The translations under genes were made by a program, and so were the position numbers. Shown here one piece after another: positions 7,452 to 14,714 of a stretch of 30,306 bases of DNA (positions within the stretch are counted from its first letter, which is position 1; each line of letters opens with the position of its first letter). The stretch comes from a virus. Location of the stretch: positions 1 to 30,306 of the IMG/VR virus record IMGVR_UViG_3300044482_000112; one strand, given 5' to 3'. The notes under the pieces were generated by a model, which saw nothing but the letters and a program-made list of their open reading frames with translations, searched no databases and had not been told where the DNA came from.

Positions 7452-8962
7452 GCCGTTGCCAGGCGCACGCCGTCGCCCACCTCTTCGTTGATGGACTGGA
7501 TCAGCTCGCGCACGGCCTCCTTGCTGTAGCCTGCGCCGTTGAGTGTGATGGTCACGGTCTTGGTGCTGGTGGTCTGCACGGCGGCCACAGGCACCGGCTG
7601 GCTGTTCACCACCGGCGTCGAGCCCGCGGCGCTCGGGGTGGTCCCTGCTCCGCCGCCTCCGCCAAAGCTGGTGGACTGAATCGCGGACACCTGCGCCAGT
7701 CCGGCGGCCAGGTGCAGGCCCGCCATGGGCAAGTTCCACGGGTACGGGTAGGTACGCATCGTTAGGGTGACGCCGGCATAAGTGTTCATGATCGCGTCCG
7801 CGATGGCGGCGACCTTATTGATCTCGAACAGGGTTTTGTTGTGCTGCGCGACGCCCTGAGTGAGGCTTATCATCTCGCCAAGAATGTGTTTCGTTTTCTC
7901 TCGTGCTGTTTTTTCTTCAAAGGCTTTTCGATTAAGTGCGCCCTGAGCCTCCATGTTTCCCATCTTGGCTTGGTGCTCAAGCTCCAGCTGTTGCAGGATG
8001 GCATTGCGATCCTGCTGCGCCAGGGCGCCTTCCTGGAACATCTCCTCGACGAGGAATTGCTGATCTTCGTAGTGGGCGCGAATCCGCTCGTTTTCAGAGA
8101 GCAGGGATTCCTCCAGCTTGGCAAAATCGCCGAACAGCTGGGCGCGGTCCTTGTCTTCCGGGGCCTGTTTCTTTTTCAGGGAGGCGTCGTACAGATCGAT
8201 GGCGGCGCGCATGGCGCGATTGCGCGTGTCTTCATCGATGGCGCCCTGGCGCAGCAGGCTGTTCAGGCGCGCATGTTCGGAGGTGAGCTTTTCCAGCGGG
8301 CTGCGGGTGGCCTCATAGATGGACCGGCCTTCGGCGGCCAGCTTCTCGCGCTCCTTGTTGAGGTCGGACTCGGCCTTCTGGCGTTCCTTGGTGTCTTTCA
8401 CGCCGGCGCGCTGGAGCTGCTTGTTTTCGTCCAGCTGACGGTTCAGCGCGTTGATCAGGGCATTGCCCTGGCGGATGGCCTGCTGGTCTTTGTAATACTC
8501 ATCGCGACTGCCGAACAGATTGGCGCCGGTCTTCCATTTCTCCTGGAGTTCGGCAACTTCCTTTTTGGTTTTGGCTATTTCGTTGGACAGCTCGATGCCC
8601 CTGACGGCAACCATGTTGCCGCGCAGCTGTTGCAGACGCAGGTTGAAATCGGTGGTTTCCTGGACGGCCTTGTTGGTGGTGAACACGTAGCCGGCAATGC
8701 CCGCCACGACACCGAGCAGGATGCCTGCCGGGCCGCCCAGGGCGGACATGGCCATGGTGGTCATGCTGATGCCGGCCGCCGCGGCCTGGCCGGCCTTGCC
8801 GAGGCCGTCGAGGCCGGCAATGGCGTAGCCGCCGGCGGAGGCGAAAGACGTGAACTTTGACGAGGACTCGCCCAGGGCATTGAGCTTCTTGGTGACGGAC
8901 GCGAAGGCGGCGCCGGTCTTGTCCGTCGCGCTGATCGTCAAGCTGGGATCTTTATCCGCCAT
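7448..8962 (-). CDS. Tail tape measure protein (504 aa)
   Basis: The protein sets tail length and is ejected with DNA. The N-terminus is Ala/Gly/Ser-rich with a hydrophobic segment near 75-95 (ALGGPAGILLGVVAGIAGYVF). Residues about 105-370 are charged heptad-like helices (KTKKEVAELQEKWK, DKDRAQLFGDFAKLEESL). The C-terminus has a hydrophobic stretch around 400-430 and a Gly/Thr/Pro-rich linker (FGGGGGAGTTP). It directly follows the G/GT chaperones, which fixes the call. At about 0.15 nm per residue, 504 residues predicts a tail near 75 nm, short for a siphophage. The start overlaps the GT stop by 11 bp. Confidence 0.9.
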   Translation of the reverse strand: MADKDPSLTISATDKTGAAFASVTKKLNALGESSSKFTSFASAGGYAIAGLDGLGKAGQAAAAGISMTTMAMSALGGPAGILLGVVAGIAGYVFTTNKAVQETTDFNLRLQQLRGNMVAVRGIELSNEIAKTKKEVAELQEKWKTGANLFGSRDEYYKDQQAIRQGNALINALNRQLDENKQLQRAGVKDTKERQKAESDLNKEREKLAAEGRSIYEATRSPLEKLTSEHARLNSLLRQGAIDEDTRNRAMRAAIDLYDASLKKKQAPEDKDRAQLFGDFAKLEESLLSENERIRAHYEDQQFLVEEMFQEGALAQQDRNAILQQLELEHQAKMGNMEAQGALNRKAFEEKTAREKTKHILGEMISLTQGVAQHNKTLFEINKVAAIADAIMNTYAGVTLTMRTYPYPWNLPMAGLHLAAGLAQVSAIQSTSFGGGGGAGTTPSAAGSTPVVNSQPVPVAAVQTTSTKTVTITLNGAGYSKEAVRELIQSINEEVGDGVRLATA

Positions 8963-9655
8963 GGCTCTCTATGATCTCCATCGCCTTCAGGTAAGCGGCT
9001 GGCTGGTCACGCAGACCGCCGCCATCCCACAATTTTCCCGCACGGTAATGAATGTTCAGGCGCATCATTTCCCGGGAAAACTGCGTTATCAGCGGCAGCG
9101 GACAGGTCCGCATTTCCTCGCCGTTGATCTCCCACCGCGGGAATCCCGCCGGGCCGATTGAGCCGGGCAGCTTTCCTGTGGCGTCGCAGTTCTTCTGCCT
9201 GCACTTCCCGCAATCGAAGGCGGACGCATTGCGCCCGACCTCGACTGCGATCAGGAGTTTTTTCTTTCGCTCTCCGTAATCTGCGAGCGCATCACCACTT
9301 CCCAGGCCAGGTCGCTGATCGTCGACGGACTCAGGCGCCCGACGTTCTCCCGGCTGTATTCCATCGGCTCGCCGAACCTGTCGCAGACATTGCCGCGCCA
9401 GCCCTTGAGGCCAGAGGCCAGGGCCTTGCGCGCGCCGGTCCCGCTGATGCGCATCTGCTCGTCGTCGGTGCGCGTGATTTCGGCCAGCACGTCCAGCTCG
9501 TCGAAGCCATCCAGCGGCGCGAGGATGTAGGTGGCCGGGTTTGCACTTTTGAGCGTGCGCCCGGTTTCTTTGCCATCCTCGCCGCGCTGAATGTCGTATT
9601 CGGAATCCGGGATGTAGTCCGCCGGGCCGAGCTTCTTTTTGGTTTCGTTGTCCAT
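8952..9655 (-). CDS. Tail assembly chaperone GT, made by -1 frameshift (about 234 aa)
   Basis: Translation begins as gpG at 9655, slips back one base at the heptamer at 9257-9263, and continues in the -1 frame to a TAA at 8952. The product has the gpG part (133 residues) plus a 101-residue T domain. The T part begins LLIAVEVGRNASAFDCGKC and has clustered Cys (CGKCRQKNC) that may bind zinc. In lambda, gpGT brings the tape measure and tube subunits together. The position directly before the tape measure fits exactly. The T part has no good start codon or ribosome site of its own. Confidence 0.85.
9251..9655 (-). CDS. Tail assembly chaperone G (134 aa)
   Basis: The unshifted product, starting MDNETKKKLGPADYIPDSEY and ending at TGA 9251-9253 shortly after the slippery site. 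It is acidic and mainly alpha-helical toward the C-terminus (STISDLAWEVVMRS), as expected for gpG-type chaperones that coat the tape measure. A GAG ribosome site precedes the start. The longer frame to 9754 overlaps the HNH gene and is not used. Assignment rests on position between tube and tape measure and on the frameshift overlap; sequence similarity to lambda gpG is not obvious by eye. Confidence 0.85.
   Translation of the reverse strand: MDNETKKKLGPADYIPDSEYDIQRGEDGKETGRTLKSANPATYILAPLDGFDELDVLAEITRTDDEQMRISGTGARKALASGLKGWRGNVCDRFGEPMEYSRENVGRLSPSTISDLAWEVVMRSQITESERKNS
9257..9263 (-). promoter_or_regulatory. -1 ribosomal frameshift slippery site A-AAA-AAC
   Basis: On the minus strand the G frame reads AGA AAA AAC TCC TGA, giving the canonical X-XXY-YYZ heptamer A AAA AAC two codons before the G stop. 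A -1 slip reads AAA AAA CTC CTG and enters the T frame, which is open for 306 nt. Confidence 0.88.
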
Positions 9656-9666
9656 GTGCGTCTCGA

Positions 9667-10269
9667 TCAGGTGAATGCTTTTTCTGGCGCCCACCCGTAA
9701 ACACGGATGCGCTTCCATATCAGCTTGTAAGGTAGATGCAGAATTTCTGCCCACTCCGCGAGACTCTTTCGCTCGCCGTTAAAGTCAACATGAAATGTGC
9801 TGCGACGGTTTCGCGCCTGCTCTTTGTTTGTGGCCCATCGGCAGTTTTCTGGTTCGTAGCCTTTGTCGTTATTGATGCGCTCAATGGAAAACCCGGGGCC
9901 TGGGCATGCTCCCATGTCACGAATGAATTCCTCGAAATTCATCCATCTTTGGCAAATTTTGATCCCTCTGCCTGCGTACGATTTATAGCGATTGCTGGAT
10001 TCTCGCGTGCATCTTGCGACCATCCCTGCCCAAACCCGATACTCTCGCGTATCAGACAATCCATGAATTGCCGTAGACTCGAATCGACGACATCCACAGG
10101 ATGTTGACGCACCCATAGTCAGGGCATTCGTAGCTATATCGGCCTGTTTTCCGCACTCGCAACGACACAGCCATAACGCCTGGCGGTGCCTGTTTACTCC
10201 AGCGCGCTTGACGACCGTCCATCGGCCGAAGCGCATTCCAGAGATATCTTTGTGGCGCGGCGCCATCAT
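9667..10269 (-). CDS. HNH homing-type endonuclease inserted in the tail operon (200 aa)
   Basis: A free-standing HNH-family nuclease. The N-terminus has a zinc-binding cluster (CRCECGK near 33 and SCGCRR near 57). The core ends with the characteristic FSIERINNDKGYEPENCRWA and KEQARNRR of phage HNH endonucleases. The C-terminal about 40 residues (FNGERKSLAEWAEILHLPY then WAPEKAFT) are a DNA-binding helix-turn-helix repeat typical of these proteins. Base composition is more AT-rich than the flanking tail genes. It separates the tail tube from its chaperones, an unusual place for a structural gene but a common landing site for selfish nucleases. Its start overlaps the tube stop by ATGA. Confidence 0.88.
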   Translation of the reverse strand: MMAPRHKDISGMRFGRWTVVKRAGVNRHRQALWLCRCECGKQADIATNALTMGASTSCGCRRFESTAIHGLSDTREYRVWAGMVARCTRESSNRYKSYAGRGIKICQRWMNFEEFIRDMGACPGPGFSIERINNDKGYEPENCRWATNKEQARNRRSTFHVDFNGERKSLAEWAEILHLPYKLIWKRIRVYGWAPEKAFT

Positions 10270-11423
10270 TGAAAAACGATCTGCAGTTCGTCGTCACCGC
10301 TCGACTCGGTGGCGGCGTAGCCGATCTCGTAGGTGCGGATGCCGTCGCGGTCGCCGGGGCCGATTTCGCGGTAGTAGGCGTAGGGCAGCGACAGGCTGAT
10401 CTTGTTGCCGGCGGTGGTGCCGATGGTGCCGGTGGCGATCGCCTGCTGCTGGCCGCTCTCCCACTCGTTTTCCCAGTCCTTGGTGGCGACCAGGGTGGCC
10501 TCGGGGTCGAAGCTGCCGGCGATGTCGCGGCCGGTGACGCGGATCTCGGCGAAACCGTCGGGAGCGCTCACGTTCGCCGGCATGGCCAGGGTGTTGCCGA
10601 GACTGAGCTCCAGCTTGGTGATCGCGGCGGCATAACCGCCGATGCTGAGCGGCACGGCGACCAGCGGCACGGGGACGGTGCTGTCGTAGGTGGGCGTGAC
10701 CAGGGCGGCATCGATGGGGCCGCCGCTGATCTTGTAGACGCTGGTGTTGTCCGGGGTGGCGACCGACCAGGAGGCGACGGTGGCAACCTTGGTGCTGCCG
10801 ACGTAATCGGTGATCACGGCGGACTGGCCGGCGCCGGTGCCACTGGTAACGGTGACGGTCTGGCCGTTGTAGGTGTCATCCACGGCGCTGGAGGTGCTGG
10901 CCAGGGTGATGGTGGTCGCGGCACCGGCCTGCGCGGTGCCGGCGCACACCTGGTGGCCGGTCATTTCGAAGGCGGCCATCATCTTGCCGCCGGCCTCCAG
11001 CGAGAACGACACGGTGCCGCGGCAGCCGTACAGCTTGCGGAACATGCCGTCCTGGTAGTAGCCGATGGTGACCGACTTGTGCGACGACGGCGTGGAGACC
11101 GGCGCGTAGGTCACCGAGGTGTCAGCGACAACCGTCTCTCCCAGGGCGCAAGCCTGCAACAGGGCGCCGATCTCCGGGGCGTGGCCGGCGGTGCCTGAGC
11201 CCTTCACCTCGCAAGAGAAGCTGATCTTCTTCAGGCTGCCGCCGAAGACCTGCTGCTTCTTGCCGAAGGTAGGCTTGGTGACGGCGCGCTCGATCATGCG
11301 CGCGCCCTCGTTGGCCCAGCTCGGCTGTTCCACAAGCACGGCGTCATCCGATGCACTGAGGCCCGGGTCCTGCTGGTAGGTTGCCTCCAGCTTGACGAGA
11401 ATCACTTCACGACTGGTCAGCAT
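10266..11423 (-). CDS. Major tail tube protein, gpV-like (385 aa)
   Basis: The tube subunit that stacks around the tape measure. The N-terminus (SREVILVKLEATYQQDPGLS) and the segment KKISFSCEVKGSGTAGHAPE match the tube fold of siphophages, and RGTVSFSLEAGGKMMAAFEM gives the paired strands. Residues about 165-235 form a Thr/Ala/Gly-rich insert (TITLASTSSAVDDTYNGQTV) like the extra immunoglobulin-like domains found on tube proteins, which project outward. The start has an AGGAGG site inside the preceding small gene and overlaps it by 17 bp. Length is greater than lambda gpV (246 aa), explained by the insert. Confidence 0.85.
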   Translation of the reverse strand: MLTSREVILVKLEATYQQDPGLSASDDAVLVEQPSWANEGARMIERAVTKPTFGKKQQVFGGSLKKISFSCEVKGSGTAGHAPEIGALLQACALGETVVADTSVTYAPVSTPSSHKSVTIGYYQDGMFRKLYGCRGTVSFSLEAGGKMMAAFEMTGHQVCAGTAQAGAATTITLASTSSAVDDTYNGQTVTVTSGTGAGQSAVITDYVGSTKVATVASWSVATPDNTSVYKISGGPIDAALVTPTYDSTVPVPLVAVPLSIGGYAAAITKLELSLGNTLAMPANVSAPDGFAEIRVTGRDIAGSFDPEATLVATKDWENEWESGQQQAIATGTIGTTAGNKISLSLPYAYYREIGPGDRDGIRTYEIGYAATESSGDDELQIVFQ

Positions 11424-11562
11424 TGCCGGTTTCCTCCTGCTGCTGTTCGGTGGTCACGGCCGCGGGCTTCTTCGCCTTGGTGGCCTGCTTCTTTTCTTCC
11501 TCGGCGCGCTGGTCACTGGTGGTGACCGTGTGGCGCGCGATCTTGCTGGTATCGCGGCTCAT
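11407..11562 (-). CDS. Small charged phage protein (51 aa)
   Basis: A 51-residue frame starting MSRDTSKIARHTVTTSD, followed by a Lys/Glu/Ala/Gln-rich, probably disordered tail (AEEEKKQATKAKK). It starts 3 bp after the gpU-like stop codon, with a GAG-containing sequence upstream, and runs 17 bp into the tube gene, whose ribosome site it contains. Continuity of overlaps supports translation. No family is recognised. It may be a small structural or chaperone protein; its translation could drive that of the tube gene. Confidence 0.6.
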   Translation of the reverse strand: MSRDTSKIARHTVTTSDQRAEEEKKQATKAKKPAAVTTEQQQEETGNADQS

Positions 11563-11564
11563 GC

Positions 11565-11996
11565 TCAGGACTCCATGCTTGCGTAGCTGTGGCGGTAGTG
11601 GACGCGGAAGCGCAATTCCTGCGCGCTCGCCACCTGGTCGGAGGGTTCGCGTTGCGGCTCGCTGCGGCCCATCCAGCGCGTGTCGTGGACGTAGGCCAGG
11701 CCGAGCTGGCGCGAGGCCATCACTGCCGCATAGACCTCGGCGGCGATCTGGTTCAGGGTCGTGTCCGTCGTTCCTTGCGCGCCCTTGGCGTAGGCGGTTA
11801 CCGTGATGTCCAGGTATTCGTCCTGGTAGGCCATGTTCGGATCGCCTGCCGGCACCTCGCCGCCCATGTCCACCGCCAGCGCAGGCTCTGCCGGCACTGC
11901 GTAAGTGCGGCCGCGGGTAACGCGGCTGCCGGTGGTGGTCAGGCCGGTCACCAGCGTGACGACGGCGTCGAGGATGGATTCGGCGCGGGCGGTCAT
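11565..11996 (-). CDS. Tail terminator, gpU-like (143 aa)
   Basis: The protein resembles lambda gpU-type minor tail proteins that cap the tube at the head end. It begins with a helix (TARAESILDAVVTLVTGL), then TRGRTYAVPAEPALAVDMGG, a long strand EYLDITVTAYAKG, a helix (LNQIAAEVYAAVMAS), the segment LGLAYVHDTRWMG and a final strand LRFRVHYRHSY. Length is close to gpU (131 aa). Its place just before the tube gene matches gpU's neighbourhood in related phages. It overlaps the upstream gene by ATGA. Confidence 0.78.
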   Translation of the reverse strand: MTARAESILDAVVTLVTGLTTTGSRVTRGRTYAVPAEPALAVDMGGEVPAGDPNMAYQDEYLDITVTAYAKGAQGTTDTTLNQIAAEVYAAVMASRQLGLAYVHDTRWMGRSEPQREPSDQVASAQELRFRVHYRHSYASMES

Positions 11997-12322
11997 GCGG
12001 CCACCTTGCCGAGCAGCAGCAGGGCGATCAGCGCGCCGATGATCAGCGACGCGGCATGTTCGACCAGCTTGTCCACCAGGCCCACGGTCTTGGCGTGGCC
12101 GGCGCCGCCGACTTCCACCGAACGCAGGCGGTCTTCGTGGTCGTCCACCTGGCGACCGATGCGGGTCTGTGCTTGCTCGATGCGCTTCAGGTCGCCATCG
12201 AGCCGGATCAGGTCGCGCAGCGCCAGGGTCAGGTCCTTGATGTCGGCGCGGACCCCGGCCAGCTGGACGTTCAGTTCCTCGCGCACCACGTTCAAATCAT
12301 CGCGCGTCACGGCGTCGGTCAC
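11993..12322 (-). CDS. Coiled-coil protein with a C-terminal membrane anchor (109 aa)
   Basis: Residues 1-75 are strongly heptad-like and charged (DDLNVVREELNVQLAG, DGDLKRIEQAQTRIGRQ), predicting a coiled coil. The C-terminus has one membrane segment (ASLIIGALIALLLLGKVAA). No family is recognised. It overlaps both neighbours by ATGA, so it is part of the connector operon, yet a tail-anchored membrane protein is unexpected in a virion connector set. Lying one gene from the holin-like protein, it could belong to a lysis function (spanin-like or holin partner). That is inference. Confidence 0.55.
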   Translation of the reverse strand: MTDAVTRDDLNVVREELNVQLAGVRADIKDLTLALRDLIRLDGDLKRIEQAQTRIGRQVDDHEDRLRSVEVGGAGHAKTVGLVDKLVEHAASLIIGALIALLLLGKVAA

Positions 12323-12603
12323 GACTGTGCCTCCAGTACGATGCGGGTCATGCCGGTGCCGTCCGGCTCCAGGGCGCGCACGGTATAGCTGCCCGCGCTG
12401 ACGGTCAGCGTTCCGCCCACCGCCACCGACGCCGCCGTCACGTCCGACGTGCGGCAGGTGAACACCGGCACGGAGCCGGCGATGTCCACCATGTCGCTGT
12501 AGCTGTCGTCGAAGATGCCGGTGATGGTGGACGCGCCATAGGTTGCGTCCTCGCCCCAGTCTTCGAGCAGCATCAGGCGGTCGGCATCGGATTCAATGGC
12601 CAT
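12319..12603 (-). CDS. Head-tail attachment protein, gpFII-like (94 aa)
   Basis: A small beta-barrel connector. The pattern TGIFDDSYSDM, then SVPVFTCRTSDVTAA, then GGTLTVSAGSYTVRALEPDG matches the gpFII family (in lambda GVFDDPE..., LFVRTDEV..., GDTLTIGEENFWVDRVSPDD). gpFII forms the ring at the head-tail joint. Length agrees (lambda 117 aa, often shorter in relatives). The start overlaps the stop of the holin-like gene at 12603. Confidence 0.75.
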   Translation of the reverse strand: MAIESDADRLMLLEDWGEDATYGASTITGIFDDSYSDMVDIAGSVPVFTCRTSDVTAASVAVGGTLTVSAGSYTVRALEPDGTGMTRIVLEAQS

Positions 12604-13139
12604 CAGGACCGCCCCGCCTTGTTAATCATGCTCTGCTGGTCCTTGATCTTCGAACCTACCGATGAGCCGAAGTGGAATCCGGTCACCTCTTTGCGCTCAT
12701 CCAGCAGCGACTTGATGACGATGCCGAGCAGATTGGAGACAGTGGCCAAAACGGCCGCTTCATTCTTCAGGACGGAGATGGCAACGCCGTTGACCACCAC
12801 CAGAGCGAGGATGGCCCACAGGTTGTACGTCATGATGCGTTCGGAGATTTTGTCGGTCTGCTCGTGATGCACCTTGTACATATCGCGGGCGCTGGCCTTG
12901 TCTTGCAGGTACAACTCGTCGAGGCGGTATTTGTCCGCCATCACTGCCTCCTGGAATTCGAGCGCTGCCGCGGGATCTGCCTGGATGGCCGCCAGTGCGT
13001 CTGGGCCCTGCTTGCCGGTGATCTTCTCGGCAATGCCAACCACTTCGGAAGCCGCGGCCTCCGCCTTGTCGCCGCCGAGCCAGCCCGCCACCATGGGCGC
13101 GAACTTGGCCAGGCCGATTGCAATTGTGAGTGGGTCCAC
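12603..13139 (-). CDS. Holin-like protein, 3TM family (178 aa)
   Basis: I choose the GTG at 13139, preceded by GGAG at 7-8 nt, giving MDPLTIAIGLAKFAPMVAGW. The frame stays open to 13391, but that part overlaps the next gene and carries unrelated low-complexity residues. The protein matches the 3TM holin pattern: a weak hydrophobic N-terminus (APMVAGWLGGD), an Ala/Glu-rich helical middle (TGKQGPDALAAIQADPAAAL), and two hydrophobic segments, MTYNLWAILALVVVNGVAIS and AVLATVSNLLGIVIKSLL. These make inner-membrane pores or regulate lysis in phages and gene transfer agents. It lies between capsid and connector genes, not beside an endolysin. A GTTTC/GAAAC palindrome abuts its ribosome site. Confidence 0.72.
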   Translation of the reverse strand: MDPLTIAIGLAKFAPMVAGWLGGDKAEAAASEVVGIAEKITGKQGPDALAAIQADPAAALEFQEAVMADKYRLDELYLQDKASARDMYKVHHEQTDKISERIMTYNLWAILALVVVNGVAISVLKNEAAVLATVSNLLGIVIKSLLDERKEVTGFHFGSSVGSKIKDQQSMINKAGRS

Positions 13140-13150
13140 CGCTGTTCTCC

Positions 13151-13164
13151 GTTTCCCAAGAAAC
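13151..13164. promoter_or_regulatory. Palindrome copy 2 (GTTTC-CCAA-GAAAC)
   Basis: Lies about 12 bp upstream of the holin-like GTG, adjoining its ribosome site. Arms extend by one pair (CGTTTC/GAAACG, 13150-13165). A second overlapping dyad GAAACGTTTC is at 13160-13169. Confidence 0.65.
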
Positions 13165-13179
13165 GTTTCATTCAAAGGC

Positions 13180-13201
13180 CCGGGGCGGCGTACCGCCCCG
13201 G
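13180..13201. terminator. Strong GC hairpin, possible attenuator before the holin-like gene
   Basis: A perfect 9-bp dyad CCGGGGCGG-CGTA-CCGCCCCGG in the 100-bp gap after the 142-aa gene. On the minus strand it is followed by CTTTG, not a T run, so it may reduce read-through or stabilise transcript ends rather than stop transcription fully. Confidence 0.45.
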
Positions 13202-13239
13202 AATGCGCTCCTTGCCCAGGCGTCGTCTTTCGCCTTTCC

Positions 13240-13668
13240 TTATTCCTGCTGCGTCTTCTGATACTCGGCCCACGCGGCATCGCGCTCGGCGGCGGTGACG
13301 TTGCGGTCGAGCAGCGCCTCGATGGCCTTGACCTCCGGCTTGCCGCCTTCGGTGAAGTCCTTGTCGCGATCGAGAGCATCGAGAACATCAATGATGTCGA
13401 TCACGTTCTGCGGGTCGATGGGTTTGGCGGTGGTGGTTGGCTTGATTTTTTCCACATCCACGACTAACGCTGCATGGATCTTCGGGATATCTCCGTCGTA
13501 GCCGATCACCTCATCAGCCTTGAACTGATTGGGCGCGGTGAGTGTGTAGTGATCTTGCTTGCTCTTGATCGGCGCCAGTTTGTAGCCACGCCCCTTGGCT
13601 TGTTCCTTGGTCAGGCGCACGGTGCCGCTTCGCAGGGTGACCGGCGCGAGCATCTTGTAAGTCTTCAT
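13240..13668 (-). CDS. Unknown phage protein next to the capsid gene (142 aa)
   Basis: An AGGAG site 9 nt before the ATG supports the start. The N-terminal half (TYKMLAPVTLRSGTVRLTKE, then DHYTLTAPNQFKADEVIGYD) is beta-rich. The C-terminal half is a charged helix (NVIDIIDVLDALDRDKDF, then ERDAAWAEYQKTQQE). It directly follows the capsid gene and is bordered on both sides by GC-rich hairpins, so it may be transcribed at its own level. Position suggests a head completion or capsid-associated protein. I do not recognise the family. Confidence 0.6.
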   Translation of the reverse strand: MKTYKMLAPVTLRSGTVRLTKEQAKGRGYKLAPIKSKQDHYTLTAPNQFKADEVIGYDGDIPKIHAALVVDVEKIKPTTTAKPIDPQNVIDIIDVLDALDRDKDFTEGGKPEVKAIEALLDRNVTAAERDAAWAEYQKTQQE

Positions 13669-13686
13669 CGTGTTCCGCTCCTTATA

Positions 13687-13712
13687 AGCGGGGCGACGGC
13701 TGCCGCCCCGCT
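13687..13712. terminator. GC hairpin after the capsid gene, possible attenuator
   Basis: A 9-bp dyad AGCGGGGCG / CGCCCCGCT with an 8-nt loop, in the 61-bp gap after the major capsid gene stop. On the minus strand it is followed by TTATAAGGAG (the next ribosome site) and not by a T run. It resembles the hairpin at 13180-13201. Confidence 0.45.
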
Positions 13713-13729
13713 ATCTTTCAGAACTGCCT

Positions 13730-14686
13730 TTAGGTCAAGGTGACCAAGCAGGACTTCTTCCAGTCGCCATAAGCGGCAGCGCGCTCGGTCTCAATGGAGA
13801 CCAGGCAGTGACTGTTCAACTTGTAGTACTCAGACTCTGTCCACAGGGTCTGAAGCAGGATGCCGTCCGCATCGAAGCCGACAGCTTCCTGGTTGGGGAT
13901 GCGCTGTTGTCTGATGATTGCCTTCTGTTCGCCCTGGGTGGCAAAAATGGCGAAGCGGTCGGTCCAGCTCGATGCGAAGCGCGGACTGGCCGCGAACCGC
14001 AGGCGGAAGCTGTCCTGCTCGATCAGAATGTTGGTGTCGCCGGTCCCAACATTGGACTGGCTCAGCGCCCGCAGGCCGGGGCCCAACAGGTTGGTGCCAC
14101 CCATGATCAGGAACTCGGTGAGGTTCTCGTTGACGTATTCGCCGCGGTCATCCTTGAATGCGAGCATCGCTTGTATGCCGGTAAGGATCGCGTCGATCAT
14201 CTCCGTGGCGGTCGGGGCCGTGGTGGTGGTCACACCGTAGGTGATATCGTTGCTCTGCGCGCCGCTATCGCCTTCGCTGTGGTCGGTGTCGTAGTAGTAC
14301 TGGCCGTCGTAGCAGACGGCGGACTCGCCGGCAATGATGAGCGGCGCGATAAGGCTGACCCAGTGGGCCTGGCCTCGGGCGGCCAGTTCATTGACGCGCA
14401 TGCGTACCTGATCGGTCTTGTCGTAGAGCACATGCTTGCCGGGGATCTTGATTCCGGTCTGGTACTCCACGTTTTTCACGTTCCACGGGGTTTCTCGAAG
14501 CTGCGAGAACTTCTTCTCGCCACGCTTCTCGCTCATCTGCGGGACCTGACCAAGCCAGTTGTAGTCCTCGCTGTCCTGGTCGGATTCGAGCGGAACGGTG
14601 GCGATGGCATCAACCCAGGTCTTGCCGTCGTCCTGCGCGAGGCGCTCGACAAACATGCCCTGTACGGCGCGTTCGGTAATGGACAT
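13730..14686 (-). CDS. Major capsid protein, Mu gpT-like (318 aa)
   Basis: The main shell protein. It matches the Mu-like major head subunit family: FVERLAQDDGKTWVDAIAT at the N-terminus, YNWLGQVPQMSEKRGEKKF, KNVEYQTGIKIPGKHVLYDK, RVNELAARGQAHWVSLIAPL, an YYDTDH site and the C-terminal RFAASPRFASSWTDRFAIFAT. It has a good AGGAGA ribosome site. Length agrees with the family (about 300 aa). A Mu-type capsid joined to lambda-type terminase, portal and protease genes is a mosaic arrangement. The decoration-like gene precedes it in the operon. Confidence 0.88.
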   Translation of the reverse strand: MSITERAVQGMFVERLAQDDGKTWVDAIATVPLESDQDSEDYNWLGQVPQMSEKRGEKKFSQLRETPWNVKNVEYQTGIKIPGKHVLYDKTDQVRMRVNELAARGQAHWVSLIAPLIIAGESAVCYDGQYYYDTDHSEGDSGAQSNDITYGVTTTTAPTATEMIDAILTGIQAMLAFKDDRGEYVNENLTEFLIMGGTNLLGPGLRALSQSNVGTGDTNILIEQDSFRLRFAASPRFASSWTDRFAIFATQGEQKAIIRQQRIPNQEAVGFDADGILLQTLWTESEYYKLNSHCLVSIETERAAAYGDWKKSCLVTLT

Positions 14687-14714
14687 CTTCGTATCTCCTT
14701 TCAGTCAGGGCGGC

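Noticed and set aside
7841-8860. Long plus-strand frames opposite the tape measure and other late genes
   Set aside because: They are antisense shadows of high-GC minus-strand genes, with no ribosome sites or recognisable domains.
13140-13391. N-terminal extension of the holin-like frame
   Set aside because: The extension overlaps the 142-aa gene and is Arg/Ser/Pro-rich shadow; a ribosome site stands directly before GTG 13139.
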